Source: DATMRF01 sp035566435 | GTDB lineage: Bacteria > Verrucomicrobiota > Verrucomicrobiia > Limisphaerales > UBA8199 | NCBI GenBank assembly: GCA_035566435.1 | Contig: DATMRF010000015.1 | Location: 1 to 47,763 of the forward strand | Length of the DNA stretch: 47,763 nucleotides | Direction: 5' to 3' | In this document: positions 40,434-47,763 of the stretch, piece after piece | Numbering within the stretch: position 1 is the stretch's first letter | Layout: each line of letters starts with the position of its first letter | Made by a program: the position numbers and the translations under genes | The notes under the pieces: model-generated | Databases searched by the model: none | What the model saw: the letters and a program-made list of their open reading frames with translations, nothing else | What the model was told of the DNA's origin: nothing

Positions 40434-41237
40434 TCACCGAGCGGGTGCGTTGGTCAGCAGGTCTGGGGCGATCTGGAGCAGAGACGTCTTAGCGAGCCGC
40501 CGCAGGCTTTCGTCATGTTCCATCGTTTGCATAATCGGAAGCGCTGCAGACCGAGCGCTCGGTCCAAAGTCGCCAAGGCCGGTGATTGCGTGGAAGCGAA
40601 CCGCTGGCGAGGAATCGTGGAGCGATTGGATCAGTGCTGGGACTACTATCTCCGGTTCGATGCGCAAGCCTCCCAGCGCGGCAGCGGCACGTTCTCGGTG
40701 GCGGTGGTCGGGGTGCTTCAATTCTTCGAGGAGAAATGGGATGGCGAGCCGCGCGTTTGTTCCGAGTTCGGGCAACGCGAGAAACGCGTTAAGGGAGATT
40801 CGATAGTCCTTGTTAGTGAGGGCGTCCATGAGCGCAGGGGCCGCAGGAGCGCCTATGGTACCGAGGGCGAGACTGGCGGAGAGTGCGACGAGGTCGTTTG
40901 TGCTGGCAAGCATCGGTGCGAGCACAGGTACGGCCGGTGCAGCGGCGGGCCCGAGAATTATGAATCCTTGTCTTGCTTGGGCCGCGCGGATTGGGTCATT
41001 GGAAATGACCCACTTGGTAAGGTAAGAGAGCGCGTTGGTCCCTATAGCTCTCACCGCGGCTCCAGCTCCCAATTCCTTGGAGCTACCCTCTTGGGCGCTT
41101 TGGTAAACTGTGAGCCAGTCACTGAGTGTCTTTCCCTGGTGCCTGGGTTCACCCTCACACCCCACCAGGTGCGCGGCGACGCCTGCCAAGACGGCGAGGA
41201 GCGAGAGTCGTGGTTTCCTGTGGAAATCGGTCCGCAT
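40434..41237 (-). CDS. HEAT-repeat lipoprotein on the opposite strand
   Basis: A 267-aa protein with a lipoprotein signal: LSLLAVLAGVAAHLVGCEGE (lipobox LVGC). The rest is alpha-solenoid made of HEAT/PBS-lyase-like repeats, for example RAAQARQGFIILGPAAAPAV and AVRFHAITGLGDFGPSARSA. It probably sits in the envelope as a protein-interaction scaffold. It is unusual here, as the only minus-strand gene inside the phage-type replication block and of a typical Verrucomicrobiota kind; it may be cargo or a later insertion. Confidence 0.75.
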   Translation of the reverse strand: MRTDFHRKPRLSLLAVLAGVAAHLVGCEGEPRHQGKTLSDWLTVYQSAQEGSSKELGAGAAVRAIGTNALSYLTKWVISNDPIRAAQARQGFIILGPAAAPAVPVLAPMLASTNDLVALSASLALGTIGAPAAPALMDALTNKDYRISLNAFLALPELGTNARLAIPFLLEELKHPDHRHRERAAAALGGLRIEPEIVVPALIQSLHDSSPAVRFHAITGLGDFGPSARSAALPIMQTMEHDESLRRLAKTSLLQIAPDLLTNAPAR

Positions 41238-41251
41238 GCTGGGATTCTGAC

Positions 41252-43231
41252 ATGATCCGGGAGGGAGAAAAGGCCAAGTTTGGGCCGCTTGAGCGGCTAA
41301 CGGCCCTCCTTGGCGATGAAGTTTTCTTCGTGCCGTGCGAGTGGGGCACGAAGAAGCCGCTCGTCACTTATGTTGAGCGGCCATTCGAGGGGACGAAAAC
41401 CGAGGCATACCGGGCGTTGTTTGCCGTCGAGCCCACGAATATCGCGGTTTACCTGGGCAAAGCATCGGGCGGGTTGTGCGCGATTGATTTTGATCTGGAT
41501 GAGGACCTGGCGGCATTCCTGGCTGTCAATCCGCGGTTGGCCGGAACGCTGCGCTCGCGCGGGAGCCGCGGGGGGATGGTTTGGGTGAGGGTCCAGGGCG
41601 ACTACCCGGAAAGTTGCAACCCGAAGCACAAGCGTTTTGAGTGGCGGGCGGACAAGCGGCTTTCGACGATTTACGGACGCCATCCTAAGGGGATGGATTA
41701 CGCCCTGGTTGTCGATGCCGCGCCAGTGGGGATTCGCTTCTCTGAAATTGTGTGGCCGGAAGGATGGGAGTTGCCCTGGGAAAGTGCCAGCGACGGCAAG
41801 CTCAAGCGGCTTTATGGCGAGCCGTTCTACACAAACGACAAAGGAGCGCTGACAGGTGTCAATGAGGCGTACTGGGCGGGGCTGCACGCAGCAGAAACTG
41901 AGATTCTCTTTGAGAAAGACGAACGGGCCTTTTACGAGTATCGAGCGGAAATTGGAGTTTACGAGGTCGAGTCTGAGGACTCGATCCGTGCAAAGATTTC
42001 CAGCCGGATGCTGGAAGCATCACGGCAGGCCAATGTATTTGACCTTCAAAAGAAGCGGACGGCAAAGACGCTTAGCAGCGTGGTGTCGCACTTGCGCGGT
42101 ATTGTCGAACGGCAGGGTACGTTTGCGGAAAAGAAACGGGTGATTCACCTGGCTAACGGGGTCGTGGTGTTCAACGGAACGGAAGCGGAGTTGCGTCCAT
42201 TTTCGCCGGAGTTCAGGTCGCGGAATCGCTCGCCGATTGTTTTCGACGAGAACGCCAAGTGCGAGCGGTTCCTGAATGAGTTGGTGTTGCCGGCGGTGCA
42301 TCCAGAGGATGTCGAGTTGTTGCAGAGGTTTGCCGGCATGTACTTGCTCGGGGACAACCGCGCACAGCGGCTGCTGATTTTGGATGGTGAGGCGGGCCGG
42401 GGGAAAACGCAGTTTGCCAATGCCATGCAGGGCCTGGTCGGGATGGCAAACGTGACGCAGCTCCGCACAAAGCATTTGGCGGAGCGGTTCGAGATGTTCC
42501 GGTATCTAAAGCGGACGTTGCTGGTCGGCGTGGATGTGGAGGCGGATTTCCTCAGCACAAAAGGCGCGGCGGTCCTGAAAGGAATTGTCGGCGGGGATTG
42601 GTTCGACGCCGAACAGAAGGGGGGCACGGGCAGTTTCCAGCTTCAAGGCACGTTCAACGTGCTGATCACTTCCAACGCGCGGCTGCATGTGCGCCTCCAG
42701 GGCGACGTGGGCGCCTGGCGCCGGCGGCTGAATATCGTGCGGTACGAAGCGCCACCGCCGGCAAAGAAGATTAGCGATTTCGGCAGTTTCCTGGTGCGGA
42801 CAGAGGGCAGTGGGATTTTGAACTGGGCGCTTCTGGGCGCACAGAAGGTGCTCAGCGAGATTCCGGACGAGGGCGGCGATTTCAAGATGACGCTACGGCA
42901 GCGTGAGGTCGTGGATTCCCTCCTGGCCGAGAGCGACAGCTTGAGGCACTTCCTGCAGGACCGCGTCAGTTTGGACACTTACGGGGATGTGACGGTAACT
43001 GAGCTGGTCGAGGCTTACGCGGCTTATTGCCCGGAGCGGCGGTGGCAGCCGATGGCGGTTACTGAGGTCCATAACAAGCTCGAGGCGCTGATGCTGGAAA
43101 TGTTCGGCGTGACCAAGAGTCATGACATCAAGCGAAATGAGAAAAACCAGCGCGGCTTTAGCCGAGTCAAGCTGCGGCCTTTGGCGGATGCCGATACTCC
43201 AACCGGCCAACAGGAGTTTAGCGAGACATGA
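41252..43231 (+). CDS. Prim-pol/D5-like SF3 primase-helicase
   Basis: A 659-aa replication protein; start at MIREGEKAKFG since upstream in-frame sequence is antisense to the lipoprotein signal. The N-terminal domain has prim-pol features: KASGGLCAIDFDLDEDLAAF (catalytic-type Asp-x-Asp) and an SRGGMVWVRVQG strand. The C-terminal half is an SF3/D5-type AAA+ helicase: LLILDGEAGRGKTQFANAMQ (Walker A ~379-386), TLLVGVDVEADFLSTKGAAV, GTFNVLITSNARLHVRLQGD and WRRRLNIVRYE (arginine finger). Proteins of this type start and drive replication of phages, satellites and plasmids. Its stop overlaps the next gene by ATGA. Confidence 0.85.
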   Translation: MIREGEKAKFGPLERLTALLGDEVFFVPCEWGTKKPLVTYVERPFEGTKTEAYRALFAVEPTNIAVYLGKASGGLCAIDFDLDEDLAAFLAVNPRLAGTLRSRGSRGGMVWVRVQGDYPESCNPKHKRFEWRADKRLSTIYGRHPKGMDYALVVDAAPVGIRFSEIVWPEGWELPWESASDGKLKRLYGEPFYTNDKGALTGVNEAYWAGLHAAETEILFEKDERAFYEYRAEIGVYEVESEDSIRAKISSRMLEASRQANVFDLQKKRTAKTLSSVVSHLRGIVERQGTFAEKKRVIHLANGVVVFNGTEAELRPFSPEFRSRNRSPIVFDENAKCERFLNELVLPAVHPEDVELLQRFAGMYLLGDNRAQRLLILDGEAGRGKTQFANAMQGLVGMANVTQLRTKHLAERFEMFRYLKRTLLVGVDVEADFLSTKGAAVLKGIVGGDWFDAEQKGGTGSFQLQGTFNVLITSNARLHVRLQGDVGAWRRRLNIVRYEAPPPAKKISDFGSFLVRTEGSGILNWALLGAQKVLSEIPDEGGDFKMTLRQREVVDSLLAESDSLRHFLQDRVSLDTYGDVTVTELVEAYAAYCPERRWQPMAVTEVHNKLEALMLEMFGVTKSHDIKRNEKNQRGFSRVKLRPLADADTPTGQQEFSET

Positions 43232-44094
43232 GCCTGGACCTGGACAAACTGGAGAGGGTTGTCGAGCTTGCTGACGGCGTGATGCGGGCGCGGTGCCCGG
43301 CCTGCGCGGAGGGTGGTAGTGACCGCCGGGGAGAGCATCTGAGAATTTACCCGGATGGGAAGTTCGGCTGCTGTGTCTTTCCTCAGGACCGGGAGCACCG
43401 CAAGCTGATCTTCGCCCTGGCTGGCGAGCGGGGCCGGCAGGCCATCAAGGTGAGGGTGGTGGCGGCGAAAGGTGGCGGGGCGGTCCGGCCTTGCATCCTC
43501 AGCCGGGTCGGGCAGGTATTTGGGGGTCCGGCTGCCGCCTATAGTAGTATAGGTGGCCCGGACGCCCCGGACGGGGCAGATGAAGTCGGACAGCAGTTTG
43601 GATGGCCGGACGGCCCGGACGGGGTGAGCGAAGTTGAGCCACTGTCAGAAAGTCGGCGGACGGCCCGGACGGGGGAAAGCAAGTCGAGCGGCAGCTGTGA
43701 AAAAGGGGCTGAACAGCTACGGACGCGCCGGACGGGTCAAACGGAATCCAACGGCGAACTGTTTGCTGACAGCCGGACGTTACGGACGCCCCAATTATCT
43801 TTATGTGTAGCTCAACAAGGTTCAGAAGTCGGGAAGGAGAATAGTACATGCGCCACGCTAAAGGAGTTTTGCACAGGCGTCCGTAGCGTCCGGCAGGGAG
43901 GAAGCGGTTTGGAGCCGCCGACAGCCGCCGAAAGCAGGGTGAGGATGCCTTTCTCCACGCCTGACGGTACGTTGAGCATCCCGTTTAGCTCGCCCGAGCG
44001 TTATCACTGGTGGAAAGGCGGGCAGAGTGTGAGCCAGACCGCCGCGGAGCTGCGAGCGCGAGCAGAGGAGGTTGAAAATGGCGCTACCTTTTGA
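43228..44094 (+). CDS. CHC2-type zinc-finger protein with repeat-rich linker
   Basis: A 288-aa protein coupled to the primase-helicase (ATGA overlap). The N-terminus is a primase-like zinc finger: ARCPACAEGGSDRRGEHLRI, YPDGKFGCCVFPQDREHRKL, with Cys-x2-Cys and a later Cys/His pair. Residues ~105-190 are low-complexity and encoded by imperfect DNA repeats (43553-43793). The C-terminal ~50 residues (FSSPERYHWWKGGQSVSQTA then AELRARAEEV) form a conserved tail. Probably helps the prim-pol protein recognise template or origin. The repeat-encoded linker could also be the origin itself. Confidence 0.7.
   Translation: MSLDLDKLERVVELADGVMRARCPACAEGGSDRRGEHLRIYPDGKFGCCVFPQDREHRKLIFALAGERGRQAIKVRVVAAKGGGAVRPCILSRVGQVFGGPAAAYSSIGGPDAPDGADEVGQQFGWPDGPDGVSEVEPLSESRRTARTGESKSSGSCEKGAEQLRTRRTGQTESNGELFADSRTLRTPQLSLCVAQQGSEVGKENSTCATLKEFCTGVRSVRQGGSGLEPPTAAESRVRMPFSTPDGTLSIPFSSPERYHWWKGGQSVSQTAAELRARAEEVENGATF
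43553..43793. repeat. Iteron-like imperfect repeats
   Basis: Five spaced copies of a GC-rich core, CGGACGGCCCGGACGGGG or close variants, begin near 43553, 43601, 43652, 43716 and 43772, with unlike sequence between (spacing 48, 51, 64, 56). An AT-rich stretch (CCAATTATCTTTATGTG) follows at 43790-43806. The layout beside a primase gene is like origin iterons. Confidence 0.5.
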
Positions 44095-44695
44095 ACAGCA
44101 ACCGAATGAGTCGGCTAAAGCGTTTGCTGCCTTCAGCTTGTATCTGAGCATTGGCCCGGAGAGGTCATTGGCGGCTGTGGGGAAGAAGCTCGGCAAAAGC
44201 GGGACGGTTATCGAAAGGTGGTCCGCGAAGTTCGACTGGCCGGCTCGGGTGAAAGCACATGCGGCGTATTTCGCTGTTGTGGAGCGTGAGGCGACTGAGG
44301 CGTTGACGCGGGCAAAGGGCGTGGACTGGGTGCAGCGGCAGGAGGAACACCGTGCCGAGGAATGGAAGGTGCGGTGCGAGCTCATCGAACTCGCCCGGGC
44401 GGCCATTGCGCGATGGAAAGCCAATGAAAAGCGGTGCGGGTCGCTGGAGGGAATTGCCCGGCTGCTAGACCTGGCGAGCAGGCTGGGGCGGTTGGCGTCG
44501 GGGATGCCGACGGATAAGACGGAAATCGCGGGTGAGAACGGCGGGCCGATCATGGTCGAGTTTGAAGCGGCGGTTCGAAAAATCTACGGCGTGGCGGCGC
44601 CACCGGCCACCGTGGTCGATGTTGAGGCGGTGCCGCTGGCGCCGGCTCTCCCGCAGGGAGAGGCGGCGAGCGGACCGGGAGGCCCAAAGCCATGA
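44078..44695 (+). CDS. Phage terminase small subunit-like protein
   Basis: A 205-aa protein directly before the large terminase (ATGA overlap), which is the classic order. AGGAGG lies 7 nt before the ATG at 44078. The N-terminal region has a helix-turn-helix for packaging-site recognition: RSLAAVGKKLGKSGTVIERW SAKFDWPARVKAHAAY. The middle is a long helix rich in Glu/Arg/Lys, and the C-terminal ~30 residues are Pro/Ala-rich (LPQGEAASGPGGPKP). In tailed phages the small subunit binds DNA and loads the large subunit. Confidence 0.8.
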   Translation: MALPFEQQPNESAKAFAAFSLYLSIGPERSLAAVGKKLGKSGTVIERWSAKFDWPARVKAHAAYFAVVEREATEALTRAKGVDWVQRQEEHRAEEWKVRCELIELARAAIARWKANEKRCGSLEGIARLLDLASRLGRLASGMPTDKTEIAGENGGPIMVEFEAAVRKIYGVAAPPATVVDVEAVPLAPALPQGEAASGPGGPKP

Positions 44696-46089
44696 CGGGC
44701 TATGAGGAGTATGCCGCGGAGGCCCGGGAGGCGGGGTGTCCGTCTGAGCAAGTGCTGAACTTTGGCCGGGCGGGCATCACGCTCCAGCCGCGGCAGCTCG
44801 CCGCGTCAGCGGCGGCGCGGCTGTGCGACCGGGCCGACGGGCCGACGGCAGTCGGCTACGGCGGGGCCCGGGGCGGCGGCAAAAGCCATTGGCTCCTGGC
44901 GCAGATGGGAGCAGATGACTGCCAGCGTGTGCCGGGGCTGAAGTGCCTGCTGCTGCGGAAAGTGGGCAAAGCCAACATGGAAAACTTCGAGGACCTGAGG
45001 CAGCGGCTTTTTTCTAAACTCAAGCATGAGTTTTCCGCTTACCGTGGCGTGCTGGCTTTCGCGAATGGGTCGCGCATCATCGCGGGTCATTTCCAGGCTG
45101 AGAAGGACATTGATGCTTACCTCGGGCTGGAATACGACGTGATCGGAATCGAGGAGGCGACGACGCTGTCGAGCCGGAAGCATCAGGACATTTCGACTTG
45201 CTGCCGCACGTCGAAAGGGAACTGGCGGCCCCGGATTTACTCGACAACCAATCCCGGAGGGATTGGTCATGCTTGGTACCGGGCGAAGTTCATTGTTCCT
45301 TTCCTGCAAGGAAAGGAAACGGAAACGCGGTTCATCTCGGCGCGAGTGAGTGACAACCGGTTCAACAATCCGGAGTACACGAAGGTTCTGCAGGCGCTGA
45401 CGGGGTGGCAGAAGCGCGCGTGGTTTGATGGGGACTGGGATATTGCGGCGGGGCAGTTTTTCACGACGCTGCGGCGTGAGGTGCATGTGATCTCATCCTT
45501 CGATGATTCGCGGGCGGTGGAGTGGTTCGCGGCGATGGACTATGGGTTCACGCACTACACCGTGGTGTTGCTTGGGTGTCGGGACGGCGACGGGAACCTG
45601 TTCATTGTGGATGAACATGCGGAGCGGCTGTGGTTGCCGCAGAGGCATGCGCCGGCGATCGTAGCGATGCTAGGAAGGCACGCGATGGGAAATCGCAAAT
45701 TGGAAATTTCAGATTTGAAAAGGTTCGTGGCCGGCGCGGACGTGTTCAGCAGGCAGAGTGATGGCTCAACTGTGGCGTCGCAGTATGGGAAGCTGGGGAT
45801 TTCTTTGCGGTGCGCGAACACGGAACGTGTAAGCGGGTGGGCTGAGGTGTTGCATCGGCTCGGTGATCCGGCGAACGGGGTGCCGCCTCGGTTGTTTATT
45901 CACGAGCGGTGTGCGCGGCTGGTCGAGTGTTTGCCCACGCTGCAACATGATCCGAATCGGCCTGAGGACGTGCTGAAGGTGGACGCCGATGAGGATGGGG
46001 TTGGGGGGGACGATGCGGCGGACTGCTTCAGGTATCTGGTGGCGACGAAGGGGCGAGCGGTGACGCAGAGGAAGCTGAGGGGGTTGTGA
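44692..46089 (+). CDS. terL: Phage terminase large subunit
   Basis: A 465-aa packaging motor. ATPase: GYGGARGGGKSHWLLAQM (Walker A, residues 57-65), YDVIGIEEATTLSS (Walker B) and the coupling motif IYSTTNPGGIGHAWY. Nuclease: AAMDYGFTHYTVVLLG (first Asp), a later VAGADVFSRQSDGSTVAS and GGDDAADCFRYLV. Length is normal for the family, and all key residues are visible, so it looks intact. Portal and capsid genes, expected next, are absent: 23 nt downstream begins an unrelated minus-strand gene. Confidence 0.9.
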   Translation: MTGYEEYAAEAREAGCPSEQVLNFGRAGITLQPRQLAASAAARLCDRADGPTAVGYGGARGGGKSHWLLAQMGADDCQRVPGLKCLLLRKVGKANMENFEDLRQRLFSKLKHEFSAYRGVLAFANGSRIIAGHFQAEKDIDAYLGLEYDVIGIEEATTLSSRKHQDISTCCRTSKGNWRPRIYSTTNPGGIGHAWYRAKFIVPFLQGKETETRFISARVSDNRFNNPEYTKVLQALTGWQKRAWFDGDWDIAAGQFFTTLRREVHVISSFDDSRAVEWFAAMDYGFTHYTVVLLGCRDGDGNLFIVDEHAERLWLPQRHAPAIVAMLGRHAMGNRKLEISDLKRFVAGADVFSRQSDGSTVASQYGKLGISLRCANTERVSGWAEVLHRLGDPANGVPPRLFIHERCARLVECLPTLQHDPNRPEDVLKVDADEDGVGGDDAADCFRYLVATKGRAVTQRKLRGL

Positions 46090-46111
46090 TGTGGTCGGGC
46101 GGGCCCGCTCT

Positions 46112-46564
46112 TCAGTTGTTGTGGTTCGTCAGCACTTGAGACGCCGGCCACCAGGCGGTGCTGCCATCCACGAACAACACGTTGGCGCCTTTGGATGAGT
46201 GGTTGGCGAGGGGTTCGATCACGAGCACGGTGGTGGGAGGGTCGTTCGTTGAGCGCCCGGGCAGAAGGTGGTAGTCGGACCAAAGGTCGAGCTTGTCCCA
46301 TGCTCCTGGGGCGTGGTCAGCTCCAGGGCAGCGGAACACCCTGTCCCAGGTGGAGCCCTTTTCAAGCGGACCGAGATCGGCCCATGTGTTTGGAAAGTGT
46401 CCGTTGTGCTCCGCAGCGTATTCACGGCACCGTATGCCGATGCTGTTGCGCAGGGCGTATTGGCACTCTTGGCGCATGACGTCTTTGAGAGTTGACTTAC
46501 AAGCTTGGATAAAGGCGAAACCGCAGAGCAGGAGGATGGCGGCCACCAAGGGCAGGTATTTCAT
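46112..46564 (-). CDS. Small secreted pilin-like protein
   Basis: A 150-aa protein with an N-terminal hydrophobic helix (MKYLPLVAAILLLCGFAFIQ) and a C-terminal SSKGANVLFVDGSTAWW, the 'GxNVLFxDGxxxW' block shared by Verrucomicrobiota pseudopilin-like proteins. The typical FTLIE prepilin motif is missing, so it is either a membrane-anchored relative or a simplified pseudopilin. It is convergent with the terminase gene, 22 nt apart, so it does not belong to the phage module. Confidence 0.65.
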   Translation of the reverse strand: MKYLPLVAAILLLCGFAFIQACKSTLKDVMRQECQYALRNSIGIRCREYAAEHNGHFPNTWADLGPLEKGSTWDRVFRCPGADHAPGAWDKLDLWSDYHLLPGRSTNDPPTTVLVIEPLANHSSKGANVLFVDGSTAWWPASQVLTNHNN

Positions 46565-46690
46565 AAGTGGCCGTGGGTTGCCATGGGTTCAAAATAAGCG
46601 CAGGCCGTGAACGTTGGAAGCGAAAACCGTGTGTGTGAGGGCGCAGAGCCCCTTGGGGATGGAAGGGGGTCGAGCACCGGGGTGGGCGGC

Positions 46691-46711
46691 GGCGCTTTCG
46701 GAGAAAGCGCC
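46691..46711. repeat. Palindromic repeat of the CCCTACC family
   Basis: Hairpin GGCGCTTTC-GGA-GAAAGCGCC followed by CTACC. Its arms are unlike those of the other copies, but the layout is the same. Confidence 0.7.
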
Positions 46712-46760
46712 CTACCTTTCCGCGCGCGCCTGACTTTGTCCCTGGCCCAGCGGAGTGAGG

Positions 46761-47763
46761 GGCTGGCGTGAAGGATGCGGGAGCGCCTGGCGCGGGGCGT
46801 GCATAGCGCAGCGGCCCCCAACGGGCGCGAGGTTGGGGGAAGCACGCCCCGTGACAGGCGCGACAGGCTCAGGGCCACAAGACGCTGTTATATTCGATTC
46901 CGCCAGCGCCGGGGGTCCTGCGAAGCGGGTGCCGGCGCGGTCTTTGCGGAATTGAGATATAACAGCTCTTGTGGCTGGAGCCGGAAGCATCCTTCATGAC
47001 AGCCACGAACGGAGCGGGTCGAGTTTGTGCGCGCGCGGTCGTGCTGGGTCGCGTTGTTCTGGCTTCTGGGCCGGCGACACGGAGCGCGCCAGCGCGGAGT
47101 GGAGCCGGACCAGAGGCCAGACTGATTTTTCCCAAGCGCCAGGCTGCGAGTTTTCACCACGAAGCGGAGCGGAGAGCCCGCCAGGGCGGTGGTGAAAGAC
47201 TCGCAGGCTGGCGCGCATCGTGGGTTGGCCACTGTTCTCACTTCTGGCCGGGAGTGCGGAGCGCCCCAGGCGCCCAGCGCTCCCGGCCAGAGGTGAGACC
47301 GATTTCGGGGGCCACCGCATGACCGGGCCGCAGCGGAGGCCAGCGAAGTGCGAGGAACGAGCCTTGAGCTGTCGCCGGAGCGAAACCCGGTGATGCGGTG
47401 GCCGTGGGTCCTTCCGGACTGGCACCTTGCCTGTCTCGCCGGTTTTCTCGAAGTGTAACTCAGCGGAGTGTGAGGGAGGCATCGTGGCCCGCGCTTTGGG
47501 GTAGTGCCGCCGCGGTGGGGGAGCGCGAGGCCACGGTGCCGACCGCAACGGAGCGGAGTGGAGCGAAGTGAAAAGCCGGCGAGTCAGGGTGCTGGCGCAC
47601 GGCCACCTGCCGAGGCAAGGGTCGGCAGTTTTGCGCTCGCTTGCGACGACTTAGCGGACGGAGTCTGAAGCGACAGGAGAGCAAAACTGGCGACGCTTGC
47701 CCGGCCGGCCTGGTGTCCATCGGCTGTTGTCCGCCGCTCACGCCGCTTGCCCTGGCGGCATTT
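46761..47763 (+). ncRNA. Array of large hairpins; candidate giant structured RNA
   Basis: No convincing gene in this kilobase. It folds as consecutive long hairpins: outer stem 46761-46778 with 46987-47004 enclosing H1 (46783-46802 with 46842-46861; inner 46815-46822 with 46832-46839) and H2 (46866-46982); then H3 47058-47075/47104-47121; H4 47136-47160/47189-47214; H5 47236-47254/47280-47298; H6 47310-47327/47386-47403; H7 47419-47595, enclosing H8 47478-47540; H9 47614-47701; and a truncated one. Stems are 17-26 bp, all of different sequence. Loops often carry GCGGAG. Wobble pairs seen in the outer stem, H1, H2, H3, H5, H7 and H8 are G-U on the plus strand. The element runs off the window edge, so its full extent is unknown. 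Confidence 0.6.

Noticed and set aside
43553..43793. CRISPR-like array
   Set aside because: Repeats are degenerate, GC-rich and unequal in spacing, lie inside an open reading frame, and no cas gene is present.
46880..46905. tRNA T-arm-like TTCGATTCC
   Set aside because: No acceptor stem, anticodon arm or CCA region fits; it is part of hairpin H2.
46555..47548. Several overlapping open frames on both strands in the right-end region
   Set aside because: They are Arg/Pro/Gly/Ala-rich, lack domains and start sites, and overlap palindromes; typical of GC-rich non-coding DNA.
46761..47763. Integron attC array without cassettes
   Set aside because: No GTTRRRY/RYYYAAC core pairs at the hairpin bases, no integrase, and stems are longer and more perfect than attC sites.

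Overview
This window looks like a chromosomal accessory region of a Verrucomicrobiota bacterium, probably of the Limisphaerales/Pedosphaera type. The evidence is a type-II-like pseudopilin with the FTLIELLVVIAIIAIL leader and a C-terminal ADAHVEYLRW block, secreted Asp-box/Ig-like and beta-helix/choice-of-anchor-Q proteins with the C-terminal domain common in that phylum, a DUF6573 gene, and many short GC-rich palindromic repeats. The assignment rests on protein style and was not computed. No rRNA, tRNA, transposase, integrase or CRISPR array was recognised.

Layout. (1) 0.1-1.5 kb: a protein with three SANT/Myb-like helices, plus the truncated remnant of a duplicate copy. (2) 1.7-5.0 kb: a large secreted Asp-box/IPT/Ig-like protein. 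(3) 5.4-6.5 kb: a very small basic protein, then a three-gene overlapping cassette behind a palindromic operator, closed by an intrinsic terminator. (4) 6.6-20.2 kb: a seven-gene minus-strand defence island. It holds two accessory proteins, a DUF1998 helicase of DruE type, a C5-cytosine methyltransferase, a Vsr-type nicking endonuclease, a GHKL (HSP90/MutL-like) ATPase and a 391-aa partner. The first five genes overlap one another, so it reads as one operon resembling Druantia type II with extra parts. (5) 20.5-24.4 kb: housekeeping-like genes (membrane protein, pseudopilin, PiT phosphate transporter, small membrane protein). (6) 24.6-30.0 kb: a trypsin-like protease with atypically AT-rich DNA and a minus-strand operon typical of mobile elements (conserved hypothetical, RadC-like, DUF6573, phosphoribosyltransferase-like). 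Two copies of a ~130-nt structured element lie beside it. (7) 30.3-36.6 kb: a TIR-like (PF10137/CAP12 type) immune effector, an XRE regulator, small hypotheticals, a beta-helix protein and an excisionase-like HTH protein. (8) 36.6-46.1 kb: a phage-type replication and packaging module with a PDDEXK-like nuclease, SSB-like protein, PolB-type 3'-5' exonuclease, Pif1/RecD-like helicase, prim-pol/SF3 helicase, zinc-finger protein and small and large terminase. (9) 46.1-47.8 kb: one small pilin-like gene, then more than 1 kb with no convincing gene that folds into a chain of large hairpins.

The most unusual signals are RNA-like. The right end (46,761 to the window edge) carries at least nine consecutive long hairpins plus an outer multibranch stem. 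Every wobble-informative mismatch I checked is G-U on the plus strand and would be A-C on the minus strand, which points to a large ornate plus-strand RNA next to a phage packaging module. Two other elements (24,946-25,075 and 29,885-30,016) share an identical 28-nt hairpin but have stems of unrelated sequence that still pair, which is strong covariation within one genome.

How the genes may work together (inference): the defence operon would modify host DNA, nick or repair mismatched sites and attack unmodified invaders with the helicase/ATPase machinery, and the TIR-like protein would act as a separate abortive effector. The phage-like module can copy and package DNA but shows no portal or capsid gene here, so it is a decayed prophage, a satellite or a module cut by rearrangement.
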